This document shows positions 1 through 7,489 of a stretch of DNA of 30,975 nucleotides, in pieces; the stretch's first letter is position 1; each line of letters begins with the position of its first letter. Made by a program: the position numbers and the translations under genes. This DNA is from a bacterium (GTDB lineage Bacteria > Ratteibacteria > UBA8468 > B48-G9 > JAFGKM01), in assembly GCA_035371905.1 (NCBI GenBank), contig DAORXQ010000014.1, positions 1 through 30,975 of the forward strand, given 5' to 3'. The notes under the pieces are model-generated. The model did no database searches. It was not told the DNA's origin and saw only the letters and a list, made by a program, of their open reading frames with translations.

Positions 1-96
1 GTAAGATTGTTTTCTCAAGTTCTTTTTTAGTTTTGAAACTTATCTTTTGGTTAGCTATTTTATCCTCTTTTTATCAAGCCCACCATCTTCGCCTAA
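1..96 (-). other. Start of a further cassette beyond the third attC-like site
   Basis: On the minus strand this is the sequence that follows the GTTAGGC half-site of the attC-like element at 91-182, so by the cassette model it is the 5' end of the next cassette. There is no convincing start codon. One reading frame is open from about 75 to the window edge and would encode a lysine-rich peptide (…KISFKTKKELEKT…), but it lacks an ATG, GTG or TTG. I make no gene call; the rest lies outside the window. Confidence 0.3.
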
Positions 97-182
97 CGTT
101 CCCAGCATAAAAGAAGTTTTTGTGAAACAAAAATTTGAGTGCGTGCTGTAAGACATGGATCTTTTATGCTATGTTATATGAA
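91..182 (-). other. attC-like recombination site A (end of cassette 2)
   Basis: Read on the minus strand the site begins with TTCATATAAC (R'' arm, 173-182) and ends with GTTAGGC (R' arm, 91-97), which matches the integron consensus GTTRRRY exactly. Between them lies a perfect 11-bp inverted repeat, AGCATAAAAGA at 104-114 against TCTTTTATGCT at 160-170 (L' and L''). The L' to R' spacer is longer than the L'' to R'' spacer, as in real attC sites. The loop holds a second hairpin, TTTTTGT and ACAAAAA around GAA, at about 117-133. Total length of about 92 bp is within the attC range. The stop codon of the upstream ATPase gene lies inside the site, as is common in cassettes. Activity is untested. 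Confidence 0.7.
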
Positions 183-2827
183 GTGGTTTGTAATTCAATC
201 TTTTTATATCTATTTTTTAACTTTTTGGCTTTCTCATCAAATAACTCCTTAATATTATCATCCATTGTCAGATAGATAACCTGCCACCCAGCCTTTGCAA
301 GGTCAACAAGGGATTCAACTAAGATAGGCCTTCTCTCATAGTCTGAATGCTGAAAAGCATCATCAAGAATGAGAAATGCATGGTCTTCTCCCATAACTAT
401 CTTTGCAAAACCCATCCTCAAAGCAAGGATAACCTGTTCCTTTGCACCAGTGCTCAGATCTTTTAGTGGAAAAGTTTCGTAATCACTGCTAACCAGGAGA
501 TTGCCGTCATCATCAAACGATAGCTTGTTATACCGTTTCGTGAGGGTTAAAAGAAGTTTTTTTACTTCTTCTGAATTCATTACTTCAACAATTTTTTCAT
601 TTTCTTCTCTGAGAAGCTCTTCAATGGTCTCACTAACCAGCTTGCCTGCTATTATATTTGACTCAACTTCATTCAATTCTCTGACAATTTCTTCTTTTTT
701 CAAATATAGTTTTTCTATCAATAAATTCCAATCTGAACTGATATCTGAATCTGTAAAAGAACAAATTTCGGATTTCAAGTTTAAAAGTTTTTCTCCCTCA
801 TTTTCACGGGTTTTCTTAAGTTCATTAATTCTATTCTCAATTTCTTTTATCTTCCCAGGAGAAAATTCAACCCCGGGGTTCTGTCTTTCATATTCTCCTT
901 CCGAAACTCCAAGTCCTCTGAGTTCACCTTCCTTTTCTTTCATATTTTTAAGGGTATCATTTCTTTTTTTCTCAATCTCCTGTATTTTTCTTTTCCACTC
1001 ATGTTGATTCACTTCCTCACCGATAATCTCAGAGAACGCTTGTTTAATCTCTTTTTCCAAATCTTTCAGTTCATCATTAAATTTTTGGAATTCATTGGAT
1101 TTTTCTTCCTCTTGCCGTTTTAGTTCCCTCAGTCTCTCGACTTCTTTACTTATTCTCTCAAATTCAGATTTTTCAAATTTAATTCCTGGATTTTCTTTCA
1201 CAAAATCCGTTTCATCTACATCTAACTTGTTGAATTCTTTTTTTAAGTCTTCAATATTCTTTGATATATCATCCTTTTTATTTTTTAGTTCAGAAAGCAT
1301 ATCAAGCCAGTTTTGTTCGTTAATATCAGTGCCTAATAATTTTTTGAACTTATCCTGTATTGAAACTTTGAGGTTTTGAATATTTTCCTGAATCCGTGAT
1401 ATTTCGTCTTTAAGATATACTATTTTGTTATAATCAGTAGTTTGTTCATTCAAAATAGACACTATATCCGCGACATTGTTGAGTTCAAACCCGAAATACT
1501 TTTTAAATTCATCACTTATGCTTTTAACTTCTTCCTTCTGTTTTATTCCTGCAAGATATTTTTTAATCCCAATCTTATACCAGAGTATAGAAATACTTGT
1601 CAGTAACATAAATATAGTGCCAGGTATTCTCTGCCCCAATAAAAACAGAACAGTAGCTATCATAAGGGACAATAGAGAAAGGTAAGGGAGTGCCTCAATA
1701 AATTTTGTGAATCTGACAGGTGTTGATAGATATTTTAAATAATATTCCTTTGCTTCCTTAAGCCACTCATAATGCTTTGTCTTTTCCTGTAATTCGCTCA
1801 ACCCGGATATCTTCCGTTGTAGCTCATTATTTTTCTCGTTGTATCGTGAGATATCCCCCTCAAGACCAGATAATTCATCTTCAGGAATCTTTTCAAGTTC
1901 TCTTTCTTTTTGTTTGATCTCATTCGCAAGAGAATATGCTAGGTATCTCTTTGCCTTCAGAATTTTTTCCAGTTTTCTTTCTAAACTTTGCAAATTCTCG
2001 GTTTCTTTCTTTATCTTATCGAGTTCGTTACTCATGGATTTGCGGCGCTCCTCTCTCTTATTGAATTCTTCAATGAAGTTTTTTAATTCTGAAATCTTTT
2101 CATCATGAGGCAGTTTTTCTATTTTCTCCTTCAGTTTATTGATTTCTTCGGACAGCAGATATGCCTTGTATCTTTTTGCTTTTAACAAATTTTCTTTCTT
2201 TTCTTCTAATTCTTTTATCTCTATTTCTATCTTTTTTATTTCTCCAGCCTCGTATTGTTTGGTTACATCCTCAATAATCCTATTTACTTTTTCGAGCCTT
2301 TCTTTAATTTCATAGTATCTCTTTCCTTCACCCATCTTATTAATTGATATTCTTTCCTCTATTTCTGCGTTTTGAATAGTGGCGGAGATATTACTTTTTA
2401 TTGAATTCAAGATTCTTTTCCCAGAGAGAATATCATTTATGAGATTTTTGTCGACACCTGATTCATTTTTAACTATTTCAAATTCACCACCTTTAACGAC
2501 AAGTAGCCTACAGAGAGACGGTGGTAATCCCCTGGGGTCTTTTTCAAAATAATCTTCTAATTTCTGTTCTTTCTTCGATCGTGATGATAGTGAAAATTCA
2601 ACCTCTCTGCCGCCAAGTCCTTCGAGGATTACCTTTCCCCTACTACTTTCAATATTTCTAAGGTAACCCCAGTTGGAAGTATTTGTGAAAAGACACTTTA
2701 TCAAAAATTCAACAAGAAATGATTTCCCTTGTTCGTTTTTGCCATAAATAACATTCAGGCTGGCTAAATCTTCATCAAATTCTTTTATTGGCCCACAATT
2801 TTTCACTGAAATCTTTTTTATTCTCAT
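164..2827 (-). CDS. SbcC/Rad50-like ATPase of the membrane-anchored YhaN type
   Basis: An 887-residue SMC-like ATPase, expected to be the motor partner of the phosphoesterase encoded just upstream. The N-terminus has a Walker A motif GKNEQGKS (about residues 30-37). The C-terminus has a signature segment LSTGAKEQ (about 791) and Walker B FLILDD (about 818-823). The two halves are joined by long Lys/Glu-rich coiled coil. At residues about 378-422 the coil is broken by two hydrophobic stretches, in the place where Rad50 has its CxxC zinc hook; no such hook is visible. This layout is like Bacillus YhaN rather than classic SbcC and suggests the coil tip sits in the membrane. The start overlaps the phosphoesterase stop by 4 bp (ATGA), so translation is probably coupled. 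The last codons (…YNIA) lie in the R'' arm of attC-like site A. The exact function (DNA-end processing or defence) is inferred. Confidence 0.85.
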   Translation of the reverse strand: MRIKKISVKNCGPIKEFDEDLASLNVIYGKNEQGKSFLVEFLIKCLFTNTSNWGYLRNIESSRGKVILEGLGGREVEFSLSSRSKKEQKLEDYFEKDPRGLPPSLCRLLVVKGGEFEIVKNESGVDKNLINDILSGKRILNSIKSNISATIQNAEIEERISINKMGEGKRYYEIKERLEKVNRIIEDVTKQYEAGEIKKIEIEIKELEEKKENLLKAKRYKAYLLSEEINKLKEKIEKLPHDEKISELKNFIEEFNKREERRKSMSNELDKIKKETENLQSLERKLEKILKAKRYLAYSLANEIKQKERELEKIPEDELSGLEGDISRYNEKNNELQRKISGLSELQEKTKHYEWLKEAKEYYLKYLSTPVRFTKFIEALPYLSLLSLMIATVLFLLGQRIPGTIFMLLTSISILWYKIGIKKYLAGIKQKEEVKSISDEFKKYFGFELNNVADIVSILNEQTTDYNKIVYLKDEISRIQENIQNLKVSIQDKFKKLLGTDINEQNWLDMLSELKNKKDDISKNIEDLKKEFNKLDVDETDFVKENPGIKFEKSEFERISKEVERLRELKRQEEEKSNEFQKFNDELKDLEKEIKQAFSEIIGEEVNQHEWKRKIQEIEKKRNDTLKNMKEKEGELRGLGVSEGEYERQNPGVEFSPGKIKEIENRINELKKTRENEGEKLLNLKSEICSFTDSDISSDWNLLIEKLYLKKEEIVRELNEVESNIIAGKLVSETIEELLREENEKIVEVMNSEEVKKLLLTLTKRYNKLSFDDDGNLLVSSDYETFPLKDLSTGAKEQVILALRMGFAKIVMGEDHAFLILDDAFQHSDYERRPILVESLVDLAKAGWQVIYLTMDDNIKELFDEKAKKLKNRYKKIELQTTSYNIA

Positions 2828-3906
2828 TTGTTCTCACTTCTAAATATAAGTTCCATGACTTTTTTCATAATATCGTCCGTAGAAGAAACACATTCTCTTT
2901 TATCAATACTTTTTACAATATTTTCTATTTTAATTTTTACTTTGTTAAGTAATAATATCCTTTCCCTATCCGTTTCTTTAAGGATTTTAAGTTCAGAAGT
3001 ATCGGGTCCCGAACTATCATAGAATTCAATTCCTTTATCACGAACAATTTGCACAAGATTCTGAGTGATAACATTTTTGTCTTTGGTGTAGCCTTTCAAG
3101 AACAGCCTTAGCTTCACCTTTTTTAGTTCATCTTCGCTTAACTGCCATTTTTGTATAATTTCGTAAAATCTATCTTTCAAATAACTGATTTCATCATCCA
3201 TAGGATACATTAGTATTGTTTCATTAAAATAGATAACGTCCGTCTCAACTGTCTCATATTCAAGAACCAGCGATTGTGTATCATATATCAAGAATCTTCT
3301 TTTACCTGTTTCATTAATATCCAGTCCACATGGAGAACCTGGATAAACGACTTTACCGAATTCTGAATGTTTGTGGATGTGTCCAAGTATTACCTTTGCA
3401 GGATTATAATTGTTTACCGTCATAGCCGTAAGAGGCATATAAAAGCCAGGTTCATAGGGATTTAGTTCCTTATTTATTGTGATATAATCTCCATGCCCTA
3501 TTAATATCCATCTTTCTGGGAAAGTGTTACGATGAGAAAACTCAACAATTACTTCATCCATAGACTTTTCAGGATTATATGGAAGAAAAAGAATTGGAAG
3601 TCCATCTATTTCTTTTATCTGTGGTTCAGTAATTACTTTGATATTTGTCGCAGCAAAAAACCTGTTTTCAATCTTGTAGTCATGGTTACCAGGTATAATA
3701 CTAACACTAACATTAGGATATTTCTTACATAGTTCATCAAAGTCTGAATAGTTGTTATAATCCTTATCAAATAAATCACCAGCGATAATTAATTCAGAAA
3801 TACCTTTATGTGTTATCTTCGAAAAGATATTTTCAAGAGCATTATATCTTTCTGGTGACTCTGAACAGTTCTTCAGGTGTACATCAGAAGTTATTGCTAT
3901 TTTCAT
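2824..3906 (-). CDS. Mre11/SbcD/YhaO-like metallophosphoesterase (DNA nuclease)
   Basis: A 360-residue calcineurin-like phosphoesterase. The metal-site motifs appear in the family order: SDVHLK (residues 7-12), GDLFDKD (about 43-49), GNHDY (about 73-77), GHGDY (about 138) and GHIHKH (about 175-180). This is the nuclease arrangement of Mre11/SbcD/YhaO, which acts on DNA ends with a Rad50-like ATPase; that ATPase is encoded directly downstream with a 4-bp overlap. The C-terminal 160 residues are the variable region that would dock on the ATPase. The start ATG is preceded by GAGG in GTGAGGCAAAATG. It is the first gene of cassette 2, only about 30 bases after the recombination point of attC-like site B, and has no obvious promoter of its own, so it probably depends on transcription from upstream. 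Confidence 0.85.
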   Translation of the reverse strand: MKIAITSDVHLKNCSESPERYNALENIFSKITHKGISELIIAGDLFDKDYNNYSDFDELCKKYPNVSVSIIPGNHDYKIENRFFAATNIKVITEPQIKEIDGLPILFLPYNPEKSMDEVIVEFSHRNTFPERWILIGHGDYITINKELNPYEPGFYMPLTAMTVNNYNPAKVILGHIHKHSEFGKVVYPGSPCGLDINETGKRRFLIYDTQSLVLEYETVETDVIYFNETILMYPMDDEISYLKDRFYEIIQKWQLSEDELKKVKLRLFLKGYTKDKNVITQNLVQIVRDKGIEFYDSSGPDTSELKILKETDRERILLLNKVKIKIENIVKSIDKRECVSSTDDIMKKVMELIFRSENK

Positions 3907-3930
3907 TTTGCCTCACATTATTTTAGTCAT

Positions 3931-4023
3931 TTCATATAACGGCCGCGGACATACGAAGTGCGAGGCAAAGCCGAGCATTTGGGTGAGGGCGTAAGCCCGA
4001 ACCGTATGTCCGCTGTTATATGA
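3931..4023 (-). other. attC-like recombination site B (between cassettes 1 and 2)
   Basis: Minus-strand order is TCATATAAC (4015-4023), CGTATGTCCGC complement pair, then GTTATATGAA (3931-3940). The L''/L' arms are a perfect 11-bp inverted repeat, GCGGACATACG at 3945-3955 against CGTATGTCCGC at 4003-4013. The spacers next to R'' and R' differ in length (1 and 4 bases), matching attC asymmetry. The roughly 47-base loop is GC-rich with minor hairpins (GGGC-GTAA-GCCC). Its GC content stands out against the AT-rich surroundings. The R' arm GTTATAT departs from GTTRRRY at one position. Just upstream in cassette 1, 4044-4060 is a separate perfect 7-bp hairpin (GGAAACC/GGTTTCC) without a T-run. Confidence 0.7.
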
Positions 4024-4084
4024 CCGAGCCAAAGGCGAGGCAAGGAAACCGAAGGTTTCCGTAGAGTGCCCAAGCCCGCTTCGT

Positions 4085-5068
4085 TTATTTTCTATTTTTT
4101 TTCTTTCTCTCATGTGCATCAACTACCGCCTGCATAAACTCAACTGTTTCATCAACTGAGTGATCCGCCATTGCGACATTACACCAGCGGTGACCGTATC
4201 TTACCAATCTAGGTGTATGTAATATTTTGCTTTCTTTCAGTGGGAATGTATGAAACAATTGCAAACTTTCTGCTTCGCCTTCTTCCCTTTTTGACTTTCT
4301 CCATGGTGGTTGGAAAACTTCTTCCCTCTCCGGTAAAGATAAATTCGCAGGAGGTTTATTTAATGGTGCACGACATAAAGGACATAAAATTATCTCTTGT
4401 ATCTCATTTTGGTTTGGATATTCTCGAGTAGGATTGTAATTGGAATTTAGAAAGATTTCTTTGACCAAGTTATAGGCATTTACCGGATTTACACCATAAA
4501 AATTGCTGACAACAGCAATACCGAGTATAGCAAAAGTTTCTACCGAATATTCTAATGTTGAATATTCCATTGCAGGTATTACACAAGAATTATTAGTCCA
4601 GTCATCATCAGTCCATTGAAGTAGATCATCTTTAATAGCATACCACTTATCATATGGAACACAATACACCTCTTCTAACTTGTGAACATCTTTTGGATAC
4701 CAAAGCTCGCCATTTATGACAAATACTAATGATTTGTTATCAATACTAACATACTCAACTTCCTTTGCATACTCAGGGATTTCATTTGCTACAATAAGAG
4801 GGTGCCATCTCAAATTTCTGTTTGAGTAAGGGGCTTTATCTGTTCGACCTCTTGTACAAAGAGCATCCCGCTGGAGTTTGGCACCTGCCATACCTAAACC
4901 TGCATCCCTGCTTAAATGAATTCTTCCATAATTTTTTACAAAGTCCTTCCTACTTTCTGTGTTTGTTATTAAATCAGCTAGACCATCACTGATCTTTCTA
5001 CATATTTCTAAGGCGGCCTTATCTTTTTCCGTCAATTCCGTAGCTGAAATAGTCCGACCTTTAGCCAT
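4085..5068 (-). CDS. Probable HNH-type restriction endonuclease, possibly BstXI-like
   Basis: A 327-residue protein starting 2 nt after the methyltransferase stop, with GGAGG inside the methyltransferase 3' end as its ribosome-binding site. The C-terminal third holds CPLC (about 229), then LFHTFPL and a GHRWCNVAMADHS block (about 293-305). The Cys/His/Asn pattern (CxxC, H, GHxWCN) resembles a zinc-stabilised HNH (beta-beta-alpha metal) nuclease. From memory the C-terminus resembles the BstXI restriction endonuclease family, whose methyltransferases are also HsdM-like; I could not check this. The first 220 residues match nothing I know. Placement directly behind an HsdM-like methyltransferase, in the same cassette, supports a restriction partner. 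A modification-dependent nuclease or another methyltransferase accessory protein is the main alternative. Confidence 0.5.
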   Translation of the reverse strand: MAKGRTISATELTEKDKAALEICRKISDGLADLITNTESRKDFVKNYGRIHLSRDAGLGMAGAKLQRDALCTRGRTDKAPYSNRNLRWHPLIVANEIPEYAKEVEYVSIDNKSLVFVINGELWYPKDVHKLEEVYCVPYDKWYAIKDDLLQWTDDDWTNNSCVIPAMEYSTLEYSVETFAILGIAVVSNFYGVNPVNAYNLVKEIFLNSNYNPTREYPNQNEIQEIILCPLCRAPLNKPPANLSLPEREEVFQPPWRKSKREEGEAESLQLFHTFPLKESKILHTPRLVRYGHRWCNVAMADHSVDETVEFMQAVVDAHERKKKNRK

Positions 5069-5070
5069 TC

Positions 5071-7086
5071 TTATTCCCTCCCTCCTGTTTTTATCAGTTT
5101 TTCCATTTTTATCCGTGCTTCTACTTTCATTTTAATAATTTCTGATACTTCGCTTATTATTTCTTCCACAGTACTTTTATCTGTAGGAATTGGGATTACA
5201 ACTTCATACAACCTTTCTCCAATAGTAGAGATCGTAGCTTGAACAAAAGTTTTTTCTTCTATTTGTTTTTGCACAATATCAGTATTCAATAGATAGAGTA
5301 GCAAGTAAGGATGCAGTTTGTCAGGTTTTAAACATCTAATTCTTCTTATATGACTTTGAATTACCAATTTTTTATCAAGCGAAGTAACTATTGCCGTCCT
5401 TCCTATTAGAAATGTACCATCAGTAACCAATAAAATATCATTTTCTCTTATATCCTGTCTTTTTTTATATTTTTCGTAAACTTCTTCTGGAACACATTTT
5501 ATAGGGTCTATTTTTATTTCCCAATTAACAATATCAGACGTTCTTACAAAGGGGATGTTGCCATTTCCATAATATTTTGAACCTACCTCATGACCTCTTT
5601 TTACAGAAATCCATTTTTGTTCTACCAATTCTTTAATTGTTGTAAGTTTATATTTTCCTGTTCTCTCCATTTTGTTAAGAATTTGCGTAGTTTCAGGATT
5701 ATAATAATTTGGAATGAAAATAAAATTTCTTACATCGGATAATTTTAGAGTAAATCCAAGATGACTCAGATGGAGGACGTTTTTTATAAATTCCTTATAC
5801 ATAGATGAAACTAATGGTAGGTCGTCGTCTATTATTTTATTTCCTTCATTATCAAGAACATAATTGCCCTTCATATCCATTTTAAATACTACTTTACCAT
5901 TTTTATCATGCCCGACTTTGTTTGCAATAGCCATGAAGATATCATAGTCTTTCTTAATATTTTGTGTCTTTTCTAAAAACAGGACACTCGTTTTCGTATG
6001 AGTACTTGGAAGAAAGGTTTCAGGGGGTAAGCTAACTATTGCTAATATCTTAGCATTCTTTAAGATAAATTCCCAGACATACCTATAACTAGGATTTCCA
6101 AAAACCCCATCAGGAAGAACAATTGCCATTCTACCATTTGGTTTAAGAAGTTGGAGACACCTTTCTATAAACAGGATCTGTGGGACTTGGTTAGAAACAA
6201 AATTGCTGATTTTCCAATTGTTAGATTTATCTTTTATCCATTTATGCCCTAATTTATAGTTCTTTAAGATATTTTTATCTTCAATAAATATTTTTGCTCC
6301 AAATGGTGGATTCGTAAGCACAATATCAAAACTTTCATCTTTAATTTTTTCCTTCATATTTTCTGGCCAAGATTCTGGATAAAGTGAATCAGCACAAAAT
6401 ATATTTGCATGACCATTTCCAACAATACTCATGTATGCTTTACATATCTTAACTAAATCTATCTCTTTGTCTATCCCGTACACATTACAAACATGTCCCC
6501 TTTCCTTTAGATGTGATAAAACTTCAACTAAAAAACCACCAGAACCACATGCAGGATCTATGACTTTTTCATCTGGTTTAGGATTCAATATATCAACGCA
6601 CATTTTGACCACGTTTCTCGGAGTAAAAAACTGCCCCTTTTCTCCTCGCAATCCAGGACCCCAAAAAGCTTGGAATGCTTCACTTATTACATCTCTTTCA
6701 CTTTCGACAAGAACATATCCTTGAAGTTTTTGTGCTACATATTTAATCGATTTATCATCAAGAAGTATCTTTTCTTCTCTATCAAAGACATCAGGATAGC
6801 TATCCTTTACTTTTTCAAATAATTTTTTGATCCTATTACTAACTTCTTTTTCGTTTTCATCTGCTCTTATTATGAATTCTTTGTCATTTTTGTTATGTGT
6901 TTCGTCATATATCTTACAAAAAAGAATTCTAATCATTTCTGCGCCAAGCCTTTCTGCTCTTGGAATGTTGCTGTTACTATAAAGATAATAATAAATTTGC
7001 TTGAACACCTCAGGGAGACCCAAAGGTAATAATGTTGGAGTAAACAAGTCCAAAGGTTTTACTACTAAATAACTTTTTCTAGCCAT
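5071..7086 (-). CDS. HsdM-like N6-adenine DNA methyltransferase with C-terminal specificity region
   Basis: A 671-residue gamma-class adenine methyltransferase. An HsdM N-terminal helical region (about 1-140) leads to GEKGQFFTPRNVV (about 147-160), motif I DPACGSGGFL (about 175-184, SAM binding) and motif IV NPPFGA (about 260, catalytic). Residues about 470-671 look like one HsdS-type target recognition domain: GNGNIPFVRTSDI, then IRENDILLVTDGTFLIGR, and a closing amphipathic helix. M and half-S are therefore fused, as in several Type II systems with interrupted recognition sites. It probably modifies host DNA against the nuclease encoded 2 nt downstream. The start ATG lies 2 nt after the end of the recombinase-relic frame and has GAGG upstream, so it may be translationally coupled to that frame. 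It is the first gene of cassette 1. Confidence 0.85.
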   Translation of the reverse strand: MARKSYLVVKPLDLFTPTLLPLGLPEVFKQIYYYLYSNSNIPRAERLGAEMIRILFCKIYDETHNKNDKEFIIRADENEKEVSNRIKKLFEKVKDSYPDVFDREEKILLDDKSIKYVAQKLQGYVLVESERDVISEAFQAFWGPGLRGEKGQFFTPRNVVKMCVDILNPKPDEKVIDPACGSGGFLVEVLSHLKERGHVCNVYGIDKEIDLVKICKAYMSIVGNGHANIFCADSLYPESWPENMKEKIKDESFDIVLTNPPFGAKIFIEDKNILKNYKLGHKWIKDKSNNWKISNFVSNQVPQILFIERCLQLLKPNGRMAIVLPDGVFGNPSYRYVWEFILKNAKILAIVSLPPETFLPSTHTKTSVLFLEKTQNIKKDYDIFMAIANKVGHDKNGKVVFKMDMKGNYVLDNEGNKIIDDDLPLVSSMYKEFIKNVLHLSHLGFTLKLSDVRNFIFIPNYYNPETTQILNKMERTGKYKLTTIKELVEQKWISVKRGHEVGSKYYGNGNIPFVRTSDIVNWEIKIDPIKCVPEEVYEKYKKRQDIRENDILLVTDGTFLIGRTAIVTSLDKKLVIQSHIRRIRCLKPDKLHPYLLLYLLNTDIVQKQIEEKTFVQATISTIGERLYEVVIPIPTDKSTVEEIISEVSEIIKMKVEARIKMEKLIKTGGRE

Positions 7087-7088
7087 TT

Positions 7089-7442
7089 TTATACCTCTTG
7101 CTTTCTTATAGCAGGCTTGGGCATTTCATATAACTCGTTCATAGACGACAGGGTCGCTTTTAATTCCAATTTGGCGGTATAGGCGACTGTGTCATCTATC
7201 CATCCCTTTAGGTTACTCATTCTGCAACTCCTTGCAAGATTTGGTCTGAAAGTATGAATGGCTACATCTTTTTTAATCCCAGCCCGTTTATAAACTATTT
7301 CAAATATCCTTCGAGCAGTTCTTATTGGATGCCATTTCAGTCCGCTGATGGTCTTAATTTTCTCAACAAATACAGGATTATAGGGAAAGGTAACTTTTAT
7401 CATACCTTCATCTGCTTTAAGAATTTTTATCATCTGATTCAT
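7089..7442 (-). pseudogene. Internally deleted tyrosine recombinase (integron- or Xer-type integrase relic)
   Basis: A 117-residue open frame assembled from pieces of a tyrosine recombinase. Residues 1-40 (ILKADEGMIKVTFPYNPVFV… to LKWHP) resemble the N-terminus of recombinases that I recall from integron-bearing and candidate-phylum bacteria. Residues about 43-70 (ARRIFEIVYKRAGIKKDV, then IHTFRPN) resemble the C-terminal box II region, with the conserved Arg kept but the following His lost. The roughly 200-250 residues expected between them are missing, and box II is followed by unrelated sequence that runs through the attC-like repeat at 7128-7218. The catalytic Lys, the final His/Trp and the Tyr nucleophile are absent, so it cannot be active. 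The frame stops 2 nt before the methyltransferase start. Whether it was IntI or a Xer-like enzyme cannot be decided because the IntI-specific insertion would lie in the lost part. Confidence 0.65.
7128..7218 (-). other. Degenerate attC- or attI-like site C (head of the cassette array)
   Basis: Minus-strand GTTATATGAA at 7125-7134 is identical to the R' arm of site B, and the 13 bases GTTATATGAAATG are shared by both cassette starts (7122-7134 and 3928-3940). Upstream is an imperfect inverted repeat, 7139-7157 against 7183-7201 (core GACAGGGTCGC/GCGACTGTGTC, about 15 of 19 positions paired), around a 25-base loop. The opposite arm near 7212-7218 (GTTACTC on the plus strand) fits the consensus poorly. 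The position next to the recombinase relic would suit attI, but the hairpin is more like attC. It lies wholly inside the relic reading frame. Confidence 0.45.
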
Positions 7443-7459
7443 ATCTGATTCATATTTTA

Positions 7460-7489
7460 ATTATACTTAATTTTTCTCTGCTCTGTCAA
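7460..7489 (-). promoter_or_regulatory. Near-consensus sigma70-type promoter upstream of the cassette array
   Basis: Minus strand: -35 TTGACA (7484-7489), 18-bp spacer, -10 TATAAT (7460-7465). It points into the recombinase relic and then into cassette 1, the position of a cassette promoter (Pc). The TTGACA overlaps the TGA stop of the insertion-sequence transposase remnant at 7486-7488, so the -35 half may come from the end of that element. Confidence 0.7.

Noticed and set aside
4044..4060. GGAAACC/GGTTTCC hairpin as an intrinsic terminator
   Set aside because: The stem is perfect but only 7 bp, with no following T-run on the minus strand.
3913..4122. A 69-residue open frame spanning attC-like site B
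   Set aside because: Its sequence is the translation of the hairpin region and of the endonuclease 3' end in another frame, with no family resemblance. It is treated as a by-product of the site, and only its stop position is discussed.
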